A stretch of 5,256 bases of DNA from JBBDYH01 sp040901795 (GCA_040901795.1 JBBDYH010000055.1:1-5256); one strand, 5' to 3'. Positions 1-5,152 are shown, numbered from the stretch's first letter. Notes: generated from the sequence alone by a model not told the origin. Made by a program: numbers and translations.

Positions 1-72
1 GCGCTCGATACAAACCAAAACAAACCACGAACTTCGGCACAACGCAACCGGCTCACAATTTTTGCCGGCTTG

Positions 73-100
73 TTGACCATTCAGCTTGGACAGTTACAAT
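73..100 (+). promoter_or_regulatory. Sigma-70-like promoter for the structured RNA
   Basis: A -35 box TTGACC (73-78) and a -10 box TACAAT (95-100) are separated by 16 bases, five of six matches to consensus in each box. The predicted transcription start is about 105-107. That coincides with the first base of the foldable segment (106), which is the strongest reason to believe both the promoter and the RNA. No better promoter was seen for the small gene at 350, so this promoter may also serve it. Confidence 0.6.
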
Positions 101-105
101 GGTGT

Positions 106-240
106 GCTTGTACCAAAACTGAGAAAACTTGGTGGAAACGTCCTCCTGCCTGTTTGCTCCGCGTGCCCACCGCGGCAGACCTTGGGGCGTTTCCGAGGAT
201 GTTCCCAAGTCTTTGTTGGGTGTTCTCCTTTGTTCAGGCT
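106..240 (+). ncRNA. Candidate structured RNA, rod-shaped (6S-like or a long leader)
   Basis: The segment can fold into one long interrupted rod. The pairs seen by eye are GCTTG 106-110 with CAGGC 236-240 (one G-U), CAAAA 114-118 with TTTTG 229-233, GAGAA 121-125 with TTCTC 223-227, ACTTGG 127-132 with CCAAGT 205-210, and 137-145 with 195-203 (one G-U). An apical part has CTGCC 146-150 with GGCAG 174-178 and GCG 161-163 with CGC 171-173. An alternative pairs GGAAACG 134-140 with CGTTTCC 188-194. The 5' end matches the start predicted from the promoter at 73-100. A rod of about 135 nt with asymmetric internal loops recalls 6S RNA, but it is shorter than usual and I cannot confirm conserved 6S positions. 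No U-rich terminator follows, so it could instead be the 5' leader of the gene at 350. SRP RNA, tmRNA and RNase P signatures were not found. Confidence 0.45.
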
Positions 241-349
241 GAACGTGTAGATCCACCATTTGAGTGCCTTTCTCGATCCAGGAACGGCGCTATGGGGGAC
301 ATTATTTGCCACGCCGGCCGCGGATATAGCTGGATCCGGAGCAACAATC

Positions 350-574
350 ATGCGTCAAGTACGGAACGTTTTTGAAACCATTCTGAAGTACGGTCACGAC
401 GAAGACTTCGCGCCGGTGGTTGGCGACGATTTTGTTCCGACCGATGCACCGGCGGGCTCGAAAGAGAAGATCGAGGCCCTGGCGCGGCGGATCGAGATGG
501 GGATGCCCTTGTGGCATCCGGAAGACCGGCGCGACTACAGCGGTCTGACCGGCGTAGTGCGGCCGCGCGACTAG
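350..574 (+). CDS. Small conserved hypothetical protein, 74 aa
   Basis: This is a 74-residue acidic and basic soluble protein with no signal peptide or membrane segment. The C-terminal part has a compact motif: a charged helix (residues 37-50), then PLWHPEDRRDYSGLTG (53-68) and a VRPR tail. The ending resembles short uncharacterised proteins that I recall from planctomycetes, but no function is known to me. The ATG at 350 is chosen because GGAG lies 8 bases upstream (338-341) and the family-like sequence starts there. An in-frame upstream start at 260 would add 30 residues of low-quality sequence. The gene is followed after 24 bases by an intrinsic terminator, so it ends a transcription unit. 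Its promoter may be the one at 73-100, which would make the structured segment its leader. Confidence 0.75.
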   Translation: MRQVRNVFETILKYGHDEDFAPVVGDDFVPTDAPAGSKEKIEALARRIEMGMPLWHPEDRRDYSGLTGVVRPRD

Positions 575-598
575 TCGGGCGTTGAATGGACACTTAAG

Positions 599-629
599 AG
601 CGGCGGAGGGATTTCTTCCGCCGCTTTTT
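599..629 (+). terminator. Rho-independent terminator after the 74-aa gene
   Basis: A perfect 9-base-pair GC-rich stem (AGCGGCGGA 599-607 with TCCGCCGCT 617-625) encloses a 9-base loop, and the stem runs into a T tract at 625-629. It lies 24 bases after the stop codon of the small gene and before the next promoter, which separates the two transcription units. Confidence 0.85.
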
Positions 630-630
630 G

Positions 631-659
631 CTGCGCTTGGCCGAACCCTGTTGTATAAT
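631..659 (+). promoter_or_regulatory. Promoter of the toxin-antitoxin unit
   Basis: A perfect TATAAT -10 box (654-659) lies just after the terminator. The best-spaced -35 is CTGCGC (631-636, 17-base spacer), which matches consensus in only three positions, so the promoter depends mostly on its -10. Transcription would start near 666, leaving a leader of about 100 bases before the antitoxin ATG at 767. TA operons are commonly autoregulated at such promoters, but I see no clear operator palindrome here. Confidence 0.5.
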
Positions 660-766
660 CAGGGAGCGTTGTGATGGCTTGAAAAAGGCAGCCAAGTCTC
701 GCAATGGTTCTGGGCCAGCGGTCTTCCCGATGCCGGCATCAAGACTGTCTACGTAAGGACTACGTG

Positions 767-1069
767 ATGGACGTTTCTGTAATCTTGGAAAGAGTTCAAG
801 AAAACGGCTATCGAGCCACAGCGCTAGTGCCGGTGCCTCTAATTGCTGAAGCACCAACGCGCGACGAGGCTGTGGCGAGGATCCACAGTTTGATTGGTGA
901 AAGGCTATCAAACGCCGAACTAATCAACGTTCACGTTCCGAGCAGTACAGAGCTCAATCCATGGCTGGCAATCGCCGGGACGTGGCGCGATCATCCTGAA
1001 ATAGATGAAGTAACAGCTAGCATCGAGACATATCGTCGCGAGGTCGACTCGGACCGCGATCGGATATGA
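767..1069 (+). CDS. Antitoxin-like protein of a VapC-type toxin-antitoxin pair, 100 aa
   Basis: The first half (residues 1-45) reads as a HicB-like beta-alpha-beta fold, with strand VILERV, the motif NGYRATALVPVPLIAEAPT, then a helix TRDEAVARIHSLI. The second half includes the motif NPWLAIAGTWRDHPEID and a charged C-terminal helix (YRREVDSDRDR). I recall similar proteins encoded immediately before PIN-domain toxins in planctomycetes and cyanobacteria. The role as an antitoxin is inferred from that position and from the ATGA overlap with the toxin start at 1066, which implies translational coupling. The ATG at 767 is chosen because AAGGA (755-759) sits 7 bases upstream; the longer frame from 704 lacks this and adds sequence unlike a protein domain. 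No frameshift or stop is seen, so the gene appears intact although its partner is broken. Its DNA-binding mode is not evident. Confidence 0.75.
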   Translation: MDVSVILERVQENGYRATALVPVPLIAEAPTRDEAVARIHSLIGERLSNAELINVHVPSSTELNPWLAIAGTWRDHPEIDEVTASIETYRREVDSDRDRI

Positions 1070-1350
1070 GCCTTTACGTGCTGGATACGGATCATTTTGA
1101 CGTTGCTTCGCAGAGGCCACACGCAAATTGTCGCAAAAGTGGCTGCAACGCCTCCGATGAACATTGCGATCACGATAATCAGCATCGAGGAACAGTTTCG
1201 GGGTTGGTTCACACAAGTCCGAAAAGCGCGCGATCCATCACGCTTGGCGCGCGCTTACGAGGGTCTGTTTGACGTCGTCGAAATGGCCAGGGAATTGCCG
1301 GTGTTGCCATTTTCGCGTAGGGCGGTCGATCGTTACTATGCGCGGGTCTC
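1066..1350 (+). pseudogene. VapC-like PIN-domain toxin, frameshifted and 3'-truncated
   Basis: The ATG at 1066 begins MSLYVLDTDH, a typical PIN start with the first catalytic acids D7 and D9. After codon 10 the frame is wrong. Removing one T from the TTTT run at 1095-1098 restores a continuous PIN-like sequence (LTLLRRGHTQIVAKVA, then ITIISIEEQFRGW with acids E41/E42, then a helix with a KARDPSRLARAY motif). PIN toxins of this group are about 130-145 aa and end with a region carrying further catalytic acids (a DLRIAA-like motif and an R-N-x-x-D-F-like motif). Here the resemblance stops near 1350, after VLPFSRRAVDRYYARV, and those acids are absent. In VapC toxins the PIN domain cleaves RNA; this copy should be inactive. 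The T-run shift alone could be a sequencing error, but the missing C-terminus could not. Confidence 0.75.
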
Positions 1351-1647
1351 CCAACCACCGCACGCCTTCGACCGCCGGCCTCCAATGAGTTCGATCAAAG
1401 GCGTAATAGACCGACTAATGTACGCGGGTGCGTCACGCCGGACCAGCCCCGGAGGGGCGACATTCTGTAGCCGGGGGCGCGAGCCCCCGGAATCGGTTGA
1501 TGCGAAAGCTGTGAAGCAACGTAGGGGCGGCATTGTTTTGGTAAACGTAATAGTGCCAATAGTACGACCTGCACGTCGCTGCAAGGCGCCAATCCCCTTT
1601 TTGTTTGGGTCTCTAAACAAGAACTGGAGGATTGGAGATCACAATTT
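1351..1647. other. Gene-poor degenerate region between the broken toxin and the RTX fragment
   Basis: No protein-like sequence is seen on either strand. An open frame continues from the shifted toxin to 1651, but its translation (rich in R, P, G and S) is what hairpin repeats give when read through. The stretch holds the GC-hairpin repeat (1440-1540), a small inverted repeat TTGTTT/AAACAA (1601-1606 with 1615-1620, loop of 8), and the left arm of another hairpin at 1630. The shorter pieces on either side (1351-1439 and 1541-1600) hold nothing I recognise. Confidence 0.6.
1440..1540. repeat. Dispersed GC-hairpin repeat element
   Basis: Two adjacent perfect hairpins are visible. The first has a GCCCC stem (1446-1450 with 1454-1458) and a GGA loop. 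The second has an 8-base-pair stem CCGGGGGC (1471-1478) with GCCCCCGG (1483-1490) and a GCGA loop, a GNRA tetraloop. Between and after them come motifs AGGGGCGACA (1453-1462) and TAGGGGCGGCA (1522-1532), so the element has an internal near-duplicate about 70 bases apart. I associate this type of sequence (a GGAGGGGCGACA-like motif next to a GGGGGC-GCGA-GCCCCC-like hairpin) with intergenic repeats scattered through planctomycete genomes. It resembles REP or miniature palindromic units rather than an insertion sequence: no transposase or target duplication is seen. It lies where the toxin's 3' end should be. Confidence 0.6.
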
Positions 1648-1661
1648 GTGACCTCCCAATC
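1630..1661. repeat. Imperfect hairpin around the RTX frame's start
   Basis: GATTGG (1630-1635) pairs with CCAATC (1656-1661), and the inner segment TCAC (1639-1642) pairs with GTGA (1648-1651), with a small asymmetric bulge between the two stems. The loop is AT-rich. It encloses the GTG codon that opens the RTX frame. It could be a decayed terminator stem or part of a repeat end; no T tract follows on either strand. Confidence 0.35.
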
Positions 1662-2391
1662 TCGCCAGCACGATCAGCAGTTTTTTCGCGGTGATCTGCA
1701 TCCGCCCAAACGTGATGATCGAAGTTGGCTTCGCGTTAAGAGGGCATTCCAATCTGGCAGCGATGTGATCGACGAGTTCCCCATTTTTGGTGGCACCGAC
1801 ACGCTCGACTTCACGTCGTTCGCGGGCGCCATCAATGTGGCTCTCGACACGACGGCGACTCAGACGATCAGCGCCAAGAATCTGACACTGCGGCTCACTA
1901 GCGGCAACCGGATCGAGAACGTCAAGGGAACCGCCTTTTCCGACTTCATTTTCGGCAATGGCCTGTCCAATACGCTGGAAGGAAACGGCGGCGCCGACAC
2001 GATCGAGGGCAGGTCCGGCAACGATACGTTACGCGGTGGACTGGGCAACGACATCTTGCGCGGCGGCGAAGACAATGACACGCTCCTCGGCCAGGACGGC
2101 CTGGATCAGCTCTTCGGCGACGCCGACGCTGACTTCCTCGAAGGAGGGTTCGACGGATTCCTCGACCAGTTGACCGGCGGCACAGGGGCCGACACCTTCG
2201 TGCGGTACGTGGGAGTGGTGGAAGACTTTTTCAACCTACTCTTCCCGGTCGAAAGCGAGGATTTTCGGGATTTCAACACGGCCCAGGACGAGCAGCAGCT
2301 CATCCTGATGCAACGCCGCGTTCATCTCTTCCGCCGCTTGGCCTTGGTCTTTTTCACACCGGCTGCTGGCTTTTTCTCCACAAACCGATAA
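1648..2391 (+). pseudogene. RTX calcium-binding repeat protein, likely 5'-truncated remnant
   Basis: The open frame (GTG at 1648, 247 codons) has no signal peptide and no Shine-Dalgarno sequence at a normal distance. Residues 1-33 look like junk. From about residue 36 it is a typical RTX lead-in (GGTDTLDF at 48-55, then a beta-rich part ending SGNRIENVKG). Nonapeptide repeats of the GGxGxDxLx type follow, about eight units between residues 104 and 186, for example RSGNDTLRG (122-130) and GLGNDILRG (131-139). Such repeats bind calcium between turns of a parallel beta roll in secreted proteins. A hydrophobic and acidic cap ends at DFNTAQ (208-213). Full proteins of this kind usually have hundreds more N-terminal residues, so this looks like the severed C-terminal end. 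The last 25 or so codons are read through from the opposite-strand gene and are not RTX-like. Expression is doubtful. Confidence 0.65.
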
Positions 2392-3014
2392 CTGGCATGG
2401 CAGTCGTAATCGAGGCCGTGCTTTTTGCGGAGCTCCTGAATATAAGCGTGGGTGTGGGCGGTGTGGGGGCTGGCGACGCCTCCTCGGGGGAGCTGTTCGA
2501 TACTGTGCAGCAGAGTTTCTTCGAGCATCTCGCCGAGGGTCATGTCCTTGTGGCGGGCGACGTCCTCAATCAAAGCCGCGAGACGTTTCTCAATGCGCGT
2601 GGCCAGGGGCACGCGCTTGATTTCGAGCTTAGGTTCGCGCGAGGGGATGCCCTGGCCGAAGCGGATCACGTGCCCGTTGGGTTCACGTACATGAATCTCG
2701 CGCATACCCCAGGGTTCGTCCTTAGGACCGTAGATCACCTCAGCGCCCAGACGTTTGATGCGATCATAGTAGCCGTCGACGTCATCGAGAAAGATGCAAA
2801 GCCACGTGCCCGGCTTTCCTTGGCCACCCTGGCTAAGAAAGATCTCGACCTTGTCCAGGCTGACGCAGCCAAACGTGGGCGGGGCGTCCCATTCCCAGGC
2901 GAGATTGAACAGCAGCTTTTCGACGTAGTACTTCTTGGCGGCGACAAAGTCCTTCACATACAGAATCGGCGTCACGCACTCGGCCGAGATTGTTTCTTTT
3001 ACGGCATCACTCAT
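2322..3014 (-). CDS. VOC (glyoxalase/bleomycin-resistance fold) protein with C-terminal extension, 230 aa
   Basis: Residues 12-121 form a VOC domain. It opens VTPILYVKDF, has AAKKYYVEKLLF, a strand VEIFLSQGG, a second-half pattern LDDVDGYYDRIKRLGAEV, and closes with PWGMREIHVREPNGHVIRFGQ. This resembles the bleomycin-resistance/glyoxalase-like subgroup, whose members bind or modify small molecules; the substrate here is unknown. Residues 133-175 resemble a ribbon-helix-helix (strand KRVPLA, helix TRIEKRLAALIEDVA, turn KDMT, helix LGEMLEETLLHSIE). Residues 180-212 form a His-rich module with HGLDYDCHASYRF. The protein ends in a Lys/Arg tail (about 214-230). The ATG at 3014 is chosen because the VOC fold starts shortly after it; GGAG lies 12 bases upstream, rather far. 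An upstream TTG at 3050 is possible. The gene is divergent from the SDR gene and its 3' end overlaps the RTX frame by 70 bases. Confidence 0.85.
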   Translation of the reverse strand: MSDAVKETISAECVTPILYVKDFVAAKKYYVEKLLFNLAWEWDAPPTFGCVSLDKVEIFLSQGGQGKPGTWLCIFLDDVDGYYDRIKRLGAEVIYGPKDEPWGMREIHVREPNGHVIRFGQGIPSREPKLEIKRVPLATRIEKRLAALIEDVARHKDMTLGEMLEETLLHSIEQLPRGGVASPHTAHTHAYIQELRKKHGLDYDCHASYRFVEKKPAAGVKKTKAKRRKR

Positions 3015-3081
3015 AGGACTAGCGTACTCCGCGCCTCGTATCCAGTCCAATCTCCGTCAAAAACCACCGGCAGACAATGGA

Positions 3082-3110
3082 GTGCAAACGGCAGCGCCTC
3101 CTGCTACACT
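3082..3110 (+). promoter_or_regulatory. Possible promoter of the SDR gene
   Basis: TACACT (3105-3110) is a reasonable -10 box, and GTGCAA (3082-3087), 17 bases upstream, is a weak -35. It lies in the 156-base divergent intergenic region between the VOC and SDR starts and would give a leader of about 55 bases. No comparably good minus-strand promoter for the VOC gene was found in this gap. Confidence 0.35.
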
Positions 3111-3170
3111 CACGCGAGTCGCCGCTAGATGCCGCGCATTTCTCTGTCCCCAATCCGCTGCAAACCTGCC

Positions 3171-3941
3171 ATGAATGTGCTCGACACTTTCCGCCTGGAC
3201 GGCAAGACCGCCCTCATCACTGGTGGCACCAAGGGCCTCGGGCTGGCGATGGCGCGAGCGCTCGCCCAGGCGGGGGCCAACATCGCCCTGTGCAGCCGCA
3301 ACGCCGACGAGGCGCGCCAAGCGGCGCGCGAAATCGCCGAGACCACGGGCCGTCGCACGGCGGGCTTCGAGGCGGACATCACGCGCAGCGAATCGATCGC
3401 GCGGCTGGCCGCCGACATTCAAGGCGCGCTGGGTCCGGTCGATATTCTCATTAACAACGCCGGCTGCAACGTCCGCAAGCCATTGGCCGAGCTGACCGAA
3501 GAGGACTGGGACTTCGTCGTCGATACCAGCGCGAAAGGCTCGTTCCTGTGCAGCAAAGCCTTCATGCCGGCGATGATCGAGCGAAAATGGGGACGTGTCA
3601 TCATGATGGGCTCGATCATGTCGTTCGTCTCGCTCCCCGGCCGCGCGGCGTATGCGACCGCCAAGTCGGCCCTGCTCGGATTGGGGCGAACGCTCGCGCT
3701 GGAAGGCGCGCCCGCCGGTGTGACGGTGAACCTGATTTGCCCCGGCCCGTTCGAGACGCCGATGAACCGCGTGCTGATGAACGACCCCGAAGCGTACAAG
3801 GCGTTTCTGGCCAAGATTCCGCTCGGACGTTGGGGGCAGCCGGAAGAGCTCGGCGGGTTGGCCGTGTTCCTCTGCTCGCCGGCCGGCGCTTTTGTAACCG
3901 GCACGACCGTGGTCATCGACGGCGGCTGGACGGCGGTGTGA
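3171..3941 (+). CDS. Short-chain dehydrogenase/reductase (SDR), 256 aa
   Basis: This is a classical SDR of normal length: a soluble Rossmann-fold NAD(P)-dependent oxidoreductase. The cofactor glycine motif is TGGTKGLG (residues 17-24), the structural motif NNAG is at 95-98, and the catalytic residues are S148, Y161 and K165 (YATAK). PGPFETPM (191-198) and the C-terminal VTGTTVVIDGGW are typical. SRN at 42-44 after the second strand suggests, but does not prove, NADP preference. The overall pattern is like gluconate 5-dehydrogenase, 2-deoxy-gluconate 3-dehydrogenase or FabG-type enzymes; the substrate cannot be fixed. The position usually held by the fourth catalytic residue, Asn in an N-L-K-G-like motif, reads Ser120 (DTSAKG). 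The ATG at 3171 fits the family start (NVLDTFRLDGKTALITGG); the in-frame ATG at 3129 adds 14 unlikely residues. Neither start has a Shine-Dalgarno sequence. The neighbouring TIM-barrel gene suggests sugar or polyol metabolism. Confidence 0.9.
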   Translation: MNVLDTFRLDGKTALITGGTKGLGLAMARALAQAGANIALCSRNADEARQAAREIAETTGRRTAGFEADITRSESIARLAADIQGALGPVDILINNAGCNVRKPLAELTEEDWDFVVDTSAKGSFLCSKAFMPAMIERKWGRVIMMGSIMSFVSLPGRAAYATAKSALLGLGRTLALEGAPAGVTVNLICPGPFETPMNRVLMNDPEAYKAFLAKIPLGRWGQPEELGGLAVFLCSPAGAFVTGTTVVIDGGWTAV

Positions 3942-3944
3942 GGC

Positions 3945-4067
3945 AAGACAGGAAGACAGGGAGAGGGGGAGACGAGGAGACTGGGAGACGAGGAGACTAT
4001 TGAAGCCGACGTCAAACCACAACTCTCCCAGTCTCCCAGTCTCCTCGTCTCCTCGTCTCCTTGTCTC
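3945..4067. repeat. Inverted 8-base tandem repeat (GGAGACNN / NNGTCTCC)
   Basis: The left part (about 3945-3998) is purine-rich with 8-base units of the form GGAGACGA or GGAGACTG. The right part (4021-4067) has the complementary units CTCCCAGT, CTCCTCGT and CTCCTTGT. A 22-base stretch at 3968-3989 is perfectly complementary to 4031-4052, leaving a 41-base loop, and other registers pair over 15 bases (3984-3998 with 4038-4052). It could form a long hairpin in RNA or a cruciform in DNA. It sits between the SDR stop and the TIM-barrel start, so it may attenuate read-through or stabilise the upstream message. I recall similar GAGGAGAC-type low-complexity repeats in planctomycete intergenic regions. 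It is not a CRISPR array: units are too short and there are no spacers. Confidence 0.85.
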
Positions 4068-4102
4068 GATCGCACCACGGAAACGCCCTCGCCACGTCGC
4101 AA

Positions 4103-5152
4103 ATGGTTGAGAATCAACTGCCACTGCTGCTCACCGCCTACGGCCTGCCATACTCGATGGGCTACATTCCGCTCCAGGACGGCTCGGCCAACCCATCGCC
4201 GTGGACGGTGATCGAGCTAATGGATCAAGCGGCTGAACTCGGTCTGTCCGGCATCGAGATCCCGCTGACATCGCGCGTGCCCTCGTTCGAAGGTCGCACA
4301 ATCGAAGTTGTTGGCCCCGCCGACGACCTTGGCGAAAGGTTGCGCGAGCGCGAAATGCGGATCGTGGCCGATTATGGCGTCGTGGTAGAAAACGATGTGG
4401 AGGCATTTCGCCAATATTTGAGAATGGCAAAACGGACCGGCGCCGCCGTGGTCCGCGCAACCTTGAGTAACGTCCTGTGTGGTGACCGGCGAACGTGCCC
4501 TGGAGGATGGCCAGCGCGGCTCGAAGCGGTCGCCGCGCGGCTGCGCGAAGTGTTTCCGTTAGCCGAGGAGCTTGGCCTGACAATCGCCCTGGAAAACCAT
4601 CAAGATGCAACGACGGACGACTTGTTGCGGCTCGCGGACATGGTGGGCAATCATCCGTCGTTCGGCATCACCTTCGACACGGGCAACCCACTGGCGATGG
4701 CCGAGGATCCAGTCGACGCCGCCAATCGCATGGCGCACTTGATCCGCCACGTTCACTTGAAGGACTACACCATCCACTTCGCGCCTCAGGGGTATCGCCT
4801 GGTGCGCTGCGCCGCTGGCAACGGCGTGATCGACTTTTCCGCGATCCTGGCGATTGTGCGAGCGAACGGCCATACCGTGGTCCCCGGAATTGAGATCGCC
4901 GCGCAGACGACTCGCACGAGTCCCTTTCTCGACCGCGGCTGGTGGAGCACCTATCCGCCGCGCGACGCCGCCGAGCTCGTGGGACTGCTGCAAATCCTCT
5001 GGTCCCAGGGCCGGCCGGCCAGCGAACCGTACTCCAGCGCTTGGGAGCGCGGCGCCAGCCCCGAAGAAGTTCTGGCCGAGGAATGGGAAGTGGTGAAGCA
5101 AAGCGTGGAGTATTTTCGCAGCAACGTCCTTGCACCGCTCGCTTGGCGATAA
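4103..5152 (+). CDS. Sugar phosphate isomerase/epimerase-like TIM-barrel protein, 349 aa
   Basis: The protein belongs to the xylose-isomerase-like / AP-endonuclease-2-like TIM-barrel superfamily, whose members use a divalent metal to isomerise or epimerise sugars and related compounds. Barrel strands and metal ligands are visible in order: strand 2 LSGIEIP (E52), ALENHQD with probable ligand E164, FDTGN with D192, HVHLKDY with H218, and VPGIEIA with E264. The motif G-N-G-V-I-D-F (239-245) before the last strand is typical of the family. Length is somewhat above the usual 260-300 because of a C-terminal extension from about residue 285. The ATG at 4103 is chosen since protein-like sequence begins there; upstream lies the repeat, and no Shine-Dalgarno sequence is present. 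The enzyme is soluble, without a signal peptide. With the SDR upstream on the same strand it suggests a two-step oxidation and isomerisation pathway; the substrate is unknown. Confidence 0.88.
   Translation: MVENQLPLLLTAYGLPYSMGYIPLQDGSANPSPWTVIELMDQAAELGLSGIEIPLTSRVPSFEGRTIEVVGPADDLGERLREREMRIVADYGVVVENDVEAFRQYLRMAKRTGAAVVRATLSNVLCGDRRTCPGGWPARLEAVAARLREVFPLAEELGLTIALENHQDATTDDLLRLADMVGNHPSFGITFDTGNPLAMAEDPVDAANRMAHLIRHVHLKDYTIHFAPQGYRLVRCAAGNGVIDFSAILAIVRANGHTVVPGIEIAAQTTRTSPFLDRGWWSTYPPRDAAELVGLLQILWSQGRPASEPYSSAWERGASPEEVLAEEWEVVKQSVEYFRSNVLAPLAWR

Noticed and set aside
106..240. SRP RNA, tmRNA or RNase P RNA
   Set aside because: The conserved signature sequences of these RNAs were looked for and not found.
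70..375. Open frames on both strands over the structured RNA
   Set aside because: They are compositionally unlike proteins, overlap one another, lack ribosome sites and coincide with the foldable segment.
704..766. Upstream start for the antitoxin
   Set aside because: It adds 21 residues without domain character and has no Shine-Dalgarno sequence, whereas 767 has AAGGA at good spacing.
1066..1110. Programmed ribosomal frameshift in the toxin
   Set aside because: There is no slippery heptamer and no clear stimulatory hairpin, and the toxin also lacks its C-terminal catalytic part, so decay is simpler.
1601..1620. Intrinsic terminator at the TTGTTT/AAACAA inverted repeat
   Set aside because: The stem is only six AT-rich pairs and no T tract follows.
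1097..1651. Independent 184-codon gene starting at TTG 1097
   Set aside because: Its first part is the frame-restored PIN toxin and its second part is read-through of the hairpin repeat; there is no ribosome site.
3033..3060. Minus-strand promoter for the VOC gene (TTGACG at 3060-3055)
   Set aside because: The only -10-like sequence downstream is a poor match at too short a spacing.
2397..3128. 243-codon plus-strand open frame opposite the VOC gene
   Set aside because: The opposite strand carries a clear VOC domain; this frame has no domain-like pattern and no ribosome site.
3945..4067. CRISPR array
   Set aside because: Units are 8 bases with no spacers, and the two halves are inverted.
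3057..4124. 355-codon minus-strand open frame antisense to the SDR gene
   Set aside because: It is the shadow of a GC-rich SDR gene with intact catalytic motifs; the translation is Arg/Ala/Gly-rich with no recognisable domain and runs through the 8-base repeat.
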